This document shows positions 10,128 through 18,232 of a stretch of DNA of 64,000 nt, in pieces. The DNA comes from Hydrogenophaga sp. IBVHS1 (GTDB lineage Bacteria > Pseudomonadota > Gammaproteobacteria > Burkholderiales > Burkholderiaceae_C): contig NZ_NFUU01000002.1 of NCBI RefSeq assembly GCF_002127265.1, forward strand, positions 310,001 through 374,000. The letters run 5' to 3'. Position 1 is the stretch's first letter. Each line of letters opens with the position of its first letter. Both the position numbers and the translations under genes were made by a program. The notes under the pieces are model-generated. The model saw only the letters and a list, made by a program, of their open reading frames with translations, searched no databases and had not been told where the DNA came from.

Positions 10128-11116
10128 AGGTTGAACGTCCAGCGCACCGAGTGGAAAAACACAGGCGCGGCGAAGCACAGCGCGTCCACGCGGTCCAGCA
10201 GCCCGCTGGCACCCGTCACGGATCGACCCCCCAGGCCCCAGTGCGTCACGCCGCGGTCGCGCTTGATGGCTTTCATGACCAGGTGGCCCAGGCTGCCGGC
10301 CACGCAGGCAACCAGCGCCATGGCCAGCGCAGGCAAAGGCTTGAAGGGCGTGAAGCCGGACAGCGCCGCGCCCAGCAGGCCACCTGCGGCCAGGCCCAGG
10401 GCCCAGCTGCGCCAGTGAAAACTGTTGCTGATGGCCGGGGCGGCTGGCTTGCGCAGTCCGCGTGCCGCCAGATGCTGCACCAGCATGCAGGTCTGAACCA
10501 CCAGCACCAGGAAGAACACCAGAAAGGCGGTCTTGCCCGCGAAACCGGGGAAGTTCAGCAGCAGCAGCGCGGGCACGTGGCTCATGCCATAGACGCAGAC
10601 CATGATGCCCCACTGCAGCTTGGCGTTGCGTTCCAGAAAACGCTGCGGGTCGTTGCCCAGGGCGCTCACCACCGGAATCAGCAGGAACACATAGACCGGA
10701 ATGAACACGGTGAACAGGTTGAATCGCTCGGTCCAGACCAGTGCGTACTGCAGCGGCAGCACGATGAAGAAGGCCAGCACCAGGCTGCGGTGGTCGCCCC
10801 GGCGCGTGGGCGAAAGGCTGATGAATTCGCGCAGCACGAAGAACGAGACCAGGCCGAACAGCACGATGGCGAAGCCTTCGCCCATCGCCCAGCCCACCCA
10901 GAACACCAGCATCATCATCCAGGAGCTGCGCAGCAATGCCTGGTTGTCCTGCAGGAACAGCGCGCGCAAGCCGGTAGCGTCTTCATCGGCCGCGCGCCTT
11001 TCGCGCAGCGAAAGCAACACGCCCACGCCGCTGGCGATGAGCAGCAAGCCGAACAGCACCACGAAGACCAGGCTGACCTGCTGGTCGGGGGTGAGGTTGC
11101 GAAGGAAGGAGCCCAT
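10124..11116 (-). CDS. Phosphatidate cytidylyltransferase-like membrane protein (CdsA family)
   Basis: 330 residues with about eight membrane segments. The C-terminal part ([12 protein letters not shown]...GLLDRVDAL) fits the CdsA family signature in a relaxed form: the KR and the DR-x-D acid cluster are present, but the usual K-D...H-G-G centre is replaced by [16 protein letters not shown]. Family members transfer CMP from CTP to phosphatidic acid to give CDP-diacylglycerol in the inner membrane. The gene directly follows a PlsC-like acyltransferase (one-base overlap, TGATG), which fits a lysophosphatidate to phosphatidate to CDP-diacylglycerol or related lipid-modifying route. A canonical cdsA is probably elsewhere beside dxr/uppS, so this may be a second enzyme with altered substrate. 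Confidence 0.8.
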   Translation of the reverse strand: MGSFLRNLTPDQQVSLVFVVLFGLLLIASGVGVLLSLRERRAADEDATGLRALFLQDNQALLRSSWMMMLVFWVGWAMGEGFAIVLFGLVSFFVLREFISLSPTRRGDHRSLVLAFFIVLPLQYALVWTERFNLFTVFIPVYVFLLIPVVSALGNDPQRFLERNAKLQWGIMVCVYGMSHVPALLLLNFPGFAGKTAFLVFFLVLVVQTCMLVQHLAARGLRKPAAPAISNSFHWRSWALGLAAGGLLGAALSGFTPFKPLPALAMALVACVAGSLGHLVMKAIKRDRGVTHWGLGGRSVTGASGLLDRVDALCFAAPVFFHSVRWTFNL

Positions 11117-11733
11117 CAGACTTCCCGAAGAGCGATCACGGCGTCGCGCGCACGCGCGAGGAAATCGGCACGAGGCTCATCGGCCCCGAGCGCGACCGGT
11201 TCACCAAAGGTGACCGAGCACAACACTGGCACCGGCACCACCTCGCCCTTGGGCATGACGCGCTGCACGTTGTGGATCCACGCGGGCACCAGCACCACGC
11301 CGGGGAAGCGCTGCGCCAGGTTGTACAGGCCCGACTTGAACGGTTGTGGATCTTCTTCGTGGCCACGCGTGCCTTCTGGAAACAGGATCAGCGAATCGCC
11401 GCTCTCCAGCGCCTGGATCAACGGGGCCAGTGGGTCTTCGTCGCCCTTGCGCTCCCGCTCCACATAGACGGCGTTGAACACCTCGGTGGTGATCCAGCGC
11501 TTGAAGCTCGAGGCGGTCCAGTAGTCCTTGGCGGCGATGGGGCGCGTGATGCTGCGCAATTCCTGCGGCAGCGCGGCCCAGATCAGCACCAGGTCCGCAT
11601 GGCTCTGGTGGTTGGCGAAATAGATGCGCTGCTCGGCCTTGGGGGGGCAGCCATGCCAGCGCGCCTGCGCACCGGTGAGCAGGCGCACCAGACCTAGCAG
11701 GAACACGCTCATGACGGTGGCGGGGATTCTCAT
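11116..11733 (-). CDS. 1-acyl-sn-glycerol-3-phosphate acyltransferase-like (PlsC family)
   Basis: 205 residues with an N-terminal hydrophobic anchor and the two diagnostic acyltransferase motifs: HX4D as NHQSHAD (His42, Asp47) and FPEGTR (118-123). Family enzymes transfer an acyl group to lysophosphatidic acid at the inner membrane. ATG 11733 overlaps the mtgA stop by four bases and the stop overlaps the following cdsA-like start by one base, so the pair is translationally coupled. The pairing of a PlsC-like and a CdsA-like protein argues for a shared lipid substrate; whether this is the housekeeping PlsC or an accessory copy cannot be told from this window. Confidence 0.87.
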   Translation of the reverse strand: MRIPATVMSVFLLGLVRLLTGAQARWHGCPPKAEQRIYFANHQSHADLVLIWAALPQELRSITRPIAAKDYWTASSFKRWITTEVFNAVYVERERKGDEDPLAPLIQALESGDSLILFPEGTRGHEEDPQPFKSGLYNLAQRFPGVVLVPAWIHNVQRVMPKGEVVPVPVLCSVTFGEPVALGADEPRADFLARARDAVIALREV

Positions 11734-12476
11734 GGTGGCGTGACGGCGCCCATGCGGGCGACGATGGTGCCGGTGCGCCGCGCGAGATACGCCGAGCCCT
11801 GACGCGTTTCGAAAAACTTGGGCGAAGGCAGCATCACGGCCAGGCGCGCGGCTTCGTGGGGGGTGAGGCGGCTGGCCGGTTTCTTGAAGTAACGCTGCGC
11901 CGCCGCTTCGGCGCCGAACACGCCCTCTCCCCATTCGACGCTGTTGAGGTAAATCTCCAGGATGCGTTGCTTGTCCAGCAAGGCTTCCAGCAGCAGCGCC
12001 AGCACCAGTTCCTGTCCCTTGCGGAGAAATTGCCGTTCACCCGAAAGCAGAAGGTTCTTGGCGAGCTGCTGCGTGATGGTGGACCCGCCCACGATCTTCG
12101 GCTCACGGGCCGGTTTTTCGGGCTGGCGCTCGGCGCGTTTCTCGGCCTGCTGCTGACGGCGCTCGTTCTTCTGCCAGGCGCCTTCGATCGCGGCCCAGTC
12201 CACGCCGCCATGGTCGATGAAACCGGCATCCTCCGAAGCGATGACCGCCCGCTTGAGGTGAGGGCTGATCTGCGCATCGTCCACCCACTGGTGAGACCAG
12301 TTCCACGGTTTGTCGCTGCCGCGGCTGCTGCCGGCGGTGCGCCAGGCCTCGGAGCGCATGAACGTCGTGCTGGCCGGGTCCACCGCCACCATCAGCGCGA
12401 TGCGCGCCACGAAGAACAATTGCAGGGACACGCCCGCGAGCAGGATCCAGAGCAGCCAACGTCCGAACGATCTCAT
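11730..12476 (-). CDS. mtgA: Monofunctional peptidoglycan glycosyltransferase MtgA
   Basis: GT51 enzyme that polymerises lipid II into glycan strands on the periplasmic face. The 248-residue product has one N-terminal membrane segment (about 7-29), catalytic Glu82 in ASEDAGF, GGSTITQQLAKN (130-141) and EIYLNSVEWGEGVFG (174-188). No transpeptidase domain follows. A strongly charged insertion (residues about 102-127, rich in K, E, R, Q) sits between the first two motifs and is longer than I would expect for MtgA. It overlaps plsC (ATGA) and starts 12 bases after the tonB-like stop. Confidence 0.95.
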   Translation of the reverse strand: MRSFGRWLLWILLAGVSLQLFFVARIALMVAVDPASTTFMRSEAWRTAGSSRGSDKPWNWSHQWVDDAQISPHLKRAVIASEDAGFIDHGGVDWAAIEGAWQKNERRQQQAEKRAERQPEKPAREPKIVGGSTITQQLAKNLLLSGERQFLRKGQELVLALLLEALLDKQRILEIYLNSVEWGEGVFGAEAAAQRYFKKPASRLTPHEAARLAVMLPSPKFFETRQGSAYLARRTGTIVARMGAVTPP

Positions 12477-12488
12477 GCGGTGCGGCGC

Positions 12489-13355
12489 CTATTGGCTCGT
12501 CATCTGGGTCTGCAGCGTCTCGTCGCGCGTGAAGCGGAAACGCGACACCACGACGATCTGGTCGGCCTGACGGCGCATGCCGTCGTTGAAGCGGCCAAAC
12601 ACCAGGCTGCGCACGATGGCCTGGGCCCGACGGTCCAGCAGCGGCGTGCCGGAGCTCTGAACCACCTCGGTGTCGAGCACGGCACCGCTGTGGTTGACCG
12701 TGATGATCATGGTGAGCTCGCCATACAGCTTGCGCCCGCCGGCTTCAGGAAAATTCGACGTGCCACGGTCCTCGATCTTGCGGCGCAGTTCGTCGTAGTA
12801 GACGGCGTATATTTCCTCGCGCGTGGCCGGGCTGATGTAGCGCTTCTTCGGGCGTGCGTTCTCTTCGTTGATGCGCTTTTCGATCTCGGCGAGGATCTTC
12901 ACCAGCGCCTTGCGCTTCTGTTCGCGCTCCACCGAATCGCGGCTCGGCGTGACCGATTCCGTATCGGGCGGCGGCATGTTGGCGAGCTCACGCCGAACCT
13001 GCGCGAGCAACTGGCTCTGCTGCTCGCGCAGCGCCTCGATCATGCGTTCGTCTTCCTCGGGGGTGTCGCCGATGCGCGCCACCGTGGCCGGTGGCAGTGG
13101 GGATGTGGCCCTGCCACGCTCGACATCGCCACCGCCGGCGAGCGAAGCCTGTGCAATGGCCGTGGCCTTCTCGGGCTTCTCGTCGCTGCGGGCATTGACG
13201 AGGATCACTTCCAGGGGCGTGTCCTGGAACACCCGGTTGAAGCCTTCGGGGTTCACGAAACGCACCGTGAGCAAAGCCGCGTGCACCGCCACCGAGACGG
13301 CCAGCGCCAATTGCAGCGTGCTCAGTTGTTTCAGGAACTTGGCGGGGGACTTCAC
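12489..13355 (-). CDS. TonB-family energy transducer
   Basis: 288 residues: short cytoplasmic N-terminus, one membrane helix at about 15-33 (LALAVSVAVHAALL, with the TonB-type SxxxH pattern), a long periplasmic middle with charged, partly coiled-coil sequence (REQQSQLLAQVRRELA and following), and a C-terminal TonB-like domain (about 200-288, YGELTMIITVNHSGAVLDTEVVQSSG). The Pro-Lys/Pro-Glu repeat of classic TonB is missing, so it may span the periplasm with helices instead. No exbB/exbD are in the window. In many relatives, as I recall, a shikimate dehydrogenase gene sits between this gene and mtgA; here the gap is 12 bases. Confidence 0.85.
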   Translation of the reverse strand: MKSPAKFLKQLSTLQLALAVSVAVHAALLTVRFVNPEGFNRVFQDTPLEVILVNARSDEKPEKATAIAQASLAGGGDVERGRATSPLPPATVARIGDTPEEDERMIEALREQQSQLLAQVRRELANMPPPDTESVTPSRDSVEREQKRKALVKILAEIEKRINEENARPKKRYISPATREEIYAVYYDELRRKIEDRGTSNFPEAGGRKLYGELTMIITVNHSGAVLDTEVVQSSGTPLLDRRAQAIVRSLVFGRFNDGMRRQADQIVVVSRFRFTRDETLQTQMTSQ

Positions 13356-13389
13356 GGGCGCATTATCTGTGGTGAAAGCGGTGGGGCTG

Positions 13390-15462
13390 TCAGTGGGTTG
13401 CCGGGTCGGGCGTTTGAGGGGACTGGGCGGTTTCTTCGGCCTCGTTCACGTCGATCGCCAGTGCCAGCGGAGCCGCCAGTTCCTCGTCGTCGCCGTCTTC
13501 TCCCGAGCCGCTGTCCTCACTCATGTCGTCCGCCGGCAAGTCCAGCCGCTCAATGACCGTGCCGTGCACGTCGAGCGTGATGTCGTCGATGTCACCCAGC
13601 CGCACCCGCACGTGCGCGCCGCGTGGCAGGCCGTCCGCACCCATCACCGGCAGCACCAGCGGCAGCGAGTCGGCGCGCACCAGGTTGTCCTTGATCAGCG
13701 TGGCGGTAATTTCGGTGGTGCCGTTCTGGCGCAGGTGCTGCAGCGTCCAGTAGCGTTCCATGCCGTTCTGGAAGCCGTTGTAGGCGGTGTAGGCGGCGTC
13801 GAACGCGCTGATCACCGAGAACAGGTTGGCGTCTTTGGGTTTGAACGGCGCTGCCAGCGCAGCGGTGCGGCCGTGGCGCGCGCAGGCAATGATCTGCCAC
13901 TGGTTCACCAGATCGACATAGCGGCGCAGTGGCGATGTGCTCCAGGCGTAGCTTTTCACGCCGATGCCGGCGTGCGGCTGGGCCTTGGTGCCCATGCGCA
14001 CCTTCACGCCTGGCGCCATGCTGGCCTGGCTGCGGTAGATGCCGGGCACACCGCACTCGGCCAGCCAGTTGCCCCAGGTGCTGTTGGCCAGAATCATGGC
14101 CTCGGCCACCATCAGGTCCAGCGGGGCGCCGCGCTGGCGGGTGCCTATCACCACGCGTTCGTCGCCCGCCGGCGCGTCGCCCTGCACGCCTTCAAGGCGG
14201 AAGGTGTAGTCGGGCCGGTTGAAGTTCTCGGGTTTGCCACGCACCACCTCGCGCTGCGCCTTCAGGTGCCGCGCCAGGCGGTGAAGGAAGGCGAGTGAGG
14301 GTTGCAACGCAGCGATTTCAGGCGCGGCCTGGGTCGCAGGGGAATCGCCGTTGAGCCAGGTCTCGGTGATCACTGTGTCGAGCTGGTCGTGTCGCAGGTT
14401 GAGCGCGATCGGCACGCGCTCCAGCACGGTGCGGGTCTCGCGCTGCTCCAGCGTGGCTTCGTCAAAACTCACGTACAGCGAGACAGCAGGGCAGTCGCGA
14501 CCGGCCATGAGGGTGTAGGCCTGCACCACCTCGTCGGGCAGCATGGTGATCTTGTGGCCCGGCATGTAGACGGTGGACAGGCGGCTGCGCGCCATCTGGT
14601 CCAGTGCGCCTTCGGGCTGGACGGCCAGGCCGGGCGCCGCGATGTGAATGCCCAGCGTGATGGTGCCGCTGCCCAGGCCCTGCACCGAGAGCGCGTCGTC
14701 GATCTCTGTGGTCTGCGAATCGTCGATGGAGAAGGCCTGCACTGCGGCCAGCGGCAAATCGTCGGTGATGGCGGGCGCTTGCAGCACCGGAAAACCCGTG
14801 CCCTTGGGAAACTGATCGAACAGAAAACGCTGCCAATGAAACTGGTAAGCGCTGGTGATGGCGCCCGCTTTCTGCAGCAGCACCAATGGCGCGGTGTGGC
14901 TCAGGTGAGCCGCTTCCACCACCGCCTTGTATTCCGGCGCGTTCTTGTCGGGCTTGAAGAGGATTCGGTAGAGCTGTTCGCGCACTGGCACCGGGCACTG
15001 GCCCGCAGCAAGCTCGGCGGCCCAGGTGTCAATTTGCGCCTGCACCTGCTTTTTCTTCTCGATGGCGGCGAGCGCCTGTGCGAGGACTTCGGGCGGTGCC
15101 TTTTTGTAGCGGCCTTTGCCGGCGCGGCGGAAGTAGTGGGGAGCACCCTGCAGGCAGAGCAGCGCAGCCACCTGCTCGGACGTGCCCGCGCTGGTGCTGA
15201 AGTACTCGTGCGCGAGATCGGCAAAACCGAACTCGTCTTCTGGCGCGAACTCGTAAGCCAGTTCCAGTTCCATGGATTCGGCCAGGGCGGTGGCGGCAGG
15301 CATGAGCTGGGCGGGCGCGGGTTTGTCAAAGCGCAGCAGCGCGTTGGCGGCCTTGACCTTGACGCGCTTGCCCGAATCGAGCTCAACCTGGAGCGAGTTT
15401 TCGGCTTCGGACAACAGGCGGCCGGTCATCAACTTGCCGGCTTCATCAAACAGAATGTGCAT
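13390..15462 (-). CDS. RNase II-family 3'-5' exoribonuclease (RNB domain)
   Basis: 690 residues. The RNB catalytic domain starts near residue 240 with the metal-binding cluster SIDDSQTTEIDDAL (Asp247, Asp248, Asp255, Asp256), which is the RNase II/R active site, followed by HIAAP and the C-terminal STSPLRRYVDLVNQWQ motif. The N-terminal 240 residues replace the typical cold-shock domains with a helical region, and the C-terminus after the S1-like part ends in an acidic, low-complexity tail (DMSEDSGSGEDGDDEE). It hydrolyses single-stranded RNA processively to mononucleotides in the family. It lies between yqiA and the tonB-like gene, all on the minus strand. Confidence 0.9.
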   Translation of the reverse strand: MHILFDEAGKLMTGRLLSEAENSLQVELDSGKRVKVKAANALLRFDKPAPAQLMPAATALAESMELELAYEFAPEDEFGFADLAHEYFSTSAGTSEQVAALLCLQGAPHYFRRAGKGRYKKAPPEVLAQALAAIEKKKQVQAQIDTWAAELAAGQCPVPVREQLYRILFKPDKNAPEYKAVVEAAHLSHTAPLVLLQKAGAITSAYQFHWQRFLFDQFPKGTGFPVLQAPAITDDLPLAAVQAFSIDDSQTTEIDDALSVQGLGSGTITLGIHIAAPGLAVQPEGALDQMARSRLSTVYMPGHKITMLPDEVVQAYTLMAGRDCPAVSLYVSFDEATLEQRETRTVLERVPIALNLRHDQLDTVITETWLNGDSPATQAAPEIAALQPSLAFLHRLARHLKAQREVVRGKPENFNRPDYTFRLEGVQGDAPAGDERVVIGTRQRGAPLDLMVAEAMILANSTWGNWLAECGVPGIYRSQASMAPGVKVRMGTKAQPHAGIGVKSYAWSTSPLRRYVDLVNQWQIIACARHGRTAALAAPFKPKDANLFSVISAFDAAYTAYNGFQNGMERYWTLQHLRQNGTTEITATLIKDNLVRADSLPLVLPVMGADGLPRGAHVRVRLGDIDDITLDVHGTVIERLDLPADDMSEDSGSGEDGDDEELAAPLALAIDVNEAEETAQSPQTPDPATH

Positions 15463-15503
15463 GGCGGCGATTGTCCCATGCGGGGAACCGCGCCCTGGCC
15501 AAT

Positions 15504-16124
15504 TCAGGTGGGGTTGAAAAGGAATTGCACAACAGCGTCGATGTGGTCATCGAAGTCGCTGATGGCGTGGTCGCTGTCGGGCAGAAGGCGGAGGGTTCCG
15601 CCGTGGCAAAAGGCCTGCATCTCGCGCCAGTCCAGCACCTCGTCGCCCTGCGCCACGATCGCCATCTGGCGCTCGGGCGTCGCCGGTTGCCCCGGTGCCA
15701 GTTTTTCAATGTCCGCCTGCAGGGCGAGCAGCTCATCGACATAGCTGGCCTGGAAGAAGAACCGCTCGCCTGGGTCGTGCCAGGAGGTCTGCTCGCCGAT
15801 GTACTTCGAGAGATCGCGCGCAGGAAAAGCCGCCGGGTTGAGCAGCACCGAGCGGCAGCCGGTCTGCAGCGCCACCCAGCGGGCGTAGAAGCCGCCGAGG
15901 GAGGAGCCCACCACCACCATGTTCTGGCGCGGCCAGTCGGCAACACCCTGCATCACCTGCGCCATGGCCTCGGCCGGGGAGGGCGGCAATTGCGGACACC
16001 ACCAGCGCACCTGCGGATGCCGCTCGCTCACCAGAGCTCCGACCTTCTGCGCCTTCATGGACCCGGGAGACGAACGGAAGCCGTGCAGGTACAGCAGGTG
16101 GGTGGTGGGGGCGGTCGGCTTCAT
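15504..16124 (-). CDS. YqiA-like alpha/beta-fold esterase
   Basis: 206 residues with an alpha/beta hydrolase core: HGF oxyanion segment (14-16), nucleophile elbow GSSLGG with Ser75, an acid in AQGDEVLDW and the catalytic His in DSDHAISDF. Size and motifs match the YqiA family (short-chain acyl esterases). ATG 16124 is only 23 bases from the divergent rodA start, so the promoters of both must lie partly inside the neighbouring coding sequence. No strong ribosome binding site is visible. Likely first gene of the minus-strand run that ends with the MFS transporter. Confidence 0.88.
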   Translation of the reverse strand: MKPTAPTTHLLYLHGFRSSPGSMKAQKVGALVSERHPQVRWWCPQLPPSPAEAMAQVMQGVADWPRQNMVVVGSSLGGFYARWVALQTGCRSVLLNPAAFPARDLSKYIGEQTSWHDPGERFFFQASYVDELLALQADIEKLAPGQPATPERQMAIVAQGDEVLDWREMQAFCHGGTLRLLPDSDHAISDFDDHIDAVVQFLFNPT

Positions 16125-16147
16125 GGAGAGAAGGATAATCGGCGTCC

Positions 16148-17302
16148 ATGGCCGTCGTTTTTGACAAACCTTCCCCGCTGCAGCGAATCGCCCCGATCTT
16201 CCAGGGCTTCGACCTGCCCTTGTTGCTGGCGATCCTGATCATGGCCGGTGCGGGCCTGCTCACCATGTACTCGGTGGGCTTCGACCACGGCACCCGCTTC
16301 GCCAACCACGGCCGCAACATGATGCTGGCGGCTGGCGTGCTGTTCATCGTCTCGCAGATTCCGCCGCACCGCCTCATGACGCTGGCCGTGCCCATCTATG
16401 TGCTGGGCGTGATGCTGCTGCTGGGGGTCGAGCTGTTCGGCATCGAGCGCAAGGGGTCTCAACGGTGGCTCAATGTGGGCATCGTCATCCAGCCCAGCGA
16501 GCTGCTGAAAATTGCCATGCCGCTCATGCTGGCCTGGTGGTTCCATCGGCGCGAGGGTCAGCTCAAGCCGCTGGATTTCGTGGTGGCGGGCATCCTGCTG
16601 CTGTTTCCGCTGGCTCTCATCCTGAAACAGCCCGATCTGGGCACCTCGCTGCTGGTGCTGTCTTCGGGGCTGTTCGTCATTTTTTTCGCCGGACTGAGCT
16701 GGAAGCTCATCCTGCCCCCCGTGGTGCTGGGCGTGGTGGGCGTGGTGGTGCTGATCTTCATGGAGCCCCAGCTGTGCGCCCCCGACGTCGACTGGCGCGT
16801 GCTGCACGAGTACCAGCGCCAGCGCGTGTGCACGCTGCTCGATCCTTCCAAGGACCCGCTGGGCAAGGGCTTTCACATCATCCAAGGCATGATCGCCATC
16901 GGCTCCGGCGGGGTCTGGGGCAAGGGCTTCATGCAGGGCACGCAGACGCACCTGGAGTTCATTCCCGAGCGCACCACCGATTTCATCTACGCCGCCTTCT
17001 CCGAAGAGTTCGGCCTGGTGGGCGTGCTGGCGTTGATGGCCGGCTTCCTGTTCCTCATCGCGCGCGGTCTGGTCATCGCCGTGGAGGCGCCCACGCTGTT
17101 TTCCCGCCTGCTGGCGGGCGCCATCACGCTCAACATCTTCGTGTACGCGTTCGTCAACATGGGCATGGTCAGCGGCATCCTGCCGGTGGTGGGCGTGCCG
17201 CTGCCGTTCGTGAGCTACGGCGGCACCGCGATGGTGACCATGGGTGTCGGACTGGGCATTCTGATGTCGACCGCCAAGTCGCGAAGGTTCATGCAGTCAT
17301 GA
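16148..17302 (+). CDS. rodA: RodA, SEDS peptidoglycan glycosyltransferase (elongasome)
   Basis: Polytopic inner-membrane glycosyltransferase that works with PBP2 in lateral wall growth. The 384-residue protein has about ten membrane segments and SEDS signatures: RKGSQRWLNVG, IQPSELLKIAMPL, KQPDLGTSLL and the C-terminal VGVPLPFVSYGGTA. I call RodA rather than FtsW because of length, because the dcw cluster lies elsewhere and because the protein starts with the short RodA-type tail before FQGFDLPLLL. The TGA overlaps the ATG of the downstream dehydrogenase. Confidence 0.95.
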   Translation: MAVVFDKPSPLQRIAPIFQGFDLPLLLAILIMAGAGLLTMYSVGFDHGTRFANHGRNMMLAAGVLFIVSQIPPHRLMTLAVPIYVLGVMLLLGVELFGIERKGSQRWLNVGIVIQPSELLKIAMPLMLAWWFHRREGQLKPLDFVVAGILLLFPLALILKQPDLGTSLLVLSSGLFVIFFAGLSWKLILPPVVLGVVGVVVLIFMEPQLCAPDVDWRVLHEYQRQRVCTLLDPSKDPLGKGFHIIQGMIAIGSGGVWGKGFMQGTQTHLEFIPERTTDFIYAAFSEEFGLVGVLALMAGFLFLIARGLVIAVEAPTLFSRLLAGAITLNIFVYAFVNMGMVSGILPVVGVPLPFVSYGGTAMVTMGVGLGILMSTAKSRRFMQS

Positions 17303-18195
17303 CGCGCACACCAGTGGGCGTGATCGGTGCCGGCAACATGGGCGGGGCCATGGTGGAACGCCTTTGCAAGGCGGGCTGGGCCCTGACGGTGTGCGATATC
17401 GATCCGGCACGGCAGCGTCAGGCCACCGCCGCGGGCGCTTCCGTGGTCGGGGCACCCCTGCAGGCGGCACAGGCACTTGGGCCTGGCCATGCCCTGATCG
17501 TGGTGGTGGTCGACGCCGCCCAGGTTCGGCAAGTTCTTTGGGGTCCGGCCGGGGCCGCGCAGGCGTTGCAGCCTGGGCAGACCGTGCTCCTTTGCCCCAC
17601 CATTTCCCCCGAAGATGTGGAGGCCATTGCGGCCGATCTGGCCCGGCAAGGTGTGGATTGCATCGATGCGCCGCTGTCAGGTGGGCCGGTGCGTGCACGC
17701 GACGGCCGCATGAGCCTGATGGTGGCTGCCCCCGAACCCGTGCTGGTGCGTCAGACGGCGCTGTTGTCTGCCCTGTCGGACCATGTGATGCGCATCAGCG
17801 AACGGGTGGGCGATGGCGCCCGCACCAAGCTGGTCAACAACCTGCTCGCCGGCATCAATCTGGTGGGGGCCGCTGAGGCGCTGGCCATGGCCGAGCGCAT
17901 GGGGCTGGATGTGACCACCACGCTGGACGTGATCGAGCGCTCCAGCGGTCAGAGCTGGATCGGCAGCGACCGCATGCGACGCGCGGTGACCGGCGATTTC
18001 GAGCCGCGCGCCCATGTGACGCTGCTGGAAAAGGACACCCGCCTGGCCGTGGCGGCTGCGGCCGCAGCAGGATTTGAAGGGCCGCTTGGAGCGTGCGCAG
18101 CCCGTGTGTTTGCGCAAGCCCATGAAGCTGGCATGGCTGATCTGGACGATGGCGCGCTGCTGGATCTGCTGCGCCGGGCGCCACCAAGACCCTGA
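17299..18195 (+). CDS. Beta-hydroxyacid dehydrogenase-family NAD(P) oxidoreductase
   Basis: 298 residues related to 3-hydroxyisobutyrate and tartronate semialdehyde dehydrogenases. The N-terminal dinucleotide loop is GVIGAGNMGGAMV, the substrate motif is DAPLSGGPVRARDG, and the catalytic lysine sits in GARTKLVNNLLAG. The C-terminal helical domain closes with ALLDLLRRAPPRP. Substrate unknown: neighbouring rodA and tldD give no metabolic hint. ATG 17299 overlaps the rodA stop by four bases, which fixes the start; the frame is open upstream inside rodA but that part is a shadow. Confidence 0.88.
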   Translation: MTRTPVGVIGAGNMGGAMVERLCKAGWALTVCDIDPARQRQATAAGASVVGAPLQAAQALGPGHALIVVVVDAAQVRQVLWGPAGAAQALQPGQTVLLCPTISPEDVEAIAADLARQGVDCIDAPLSGGPVRARDGRMSLMVAAPEPVLVRQTALLSALSDHVMRISERVGDGARTKLVNNLLAGINLVGAAEALAMAERMGLDVTTTLDVIERSSGQSWIGSDRMRRAVTGDFEPRAHVTLLEKDTRLAVAAAAAAGFEGPLGACAARVFAQAHEAGMADLDDGALLDLLRRAPPRP

Positions 18196-18232
18196 TGGTC
18201 GTGCGCGGGGCAGAGGTTCTTACAATGGCCCG

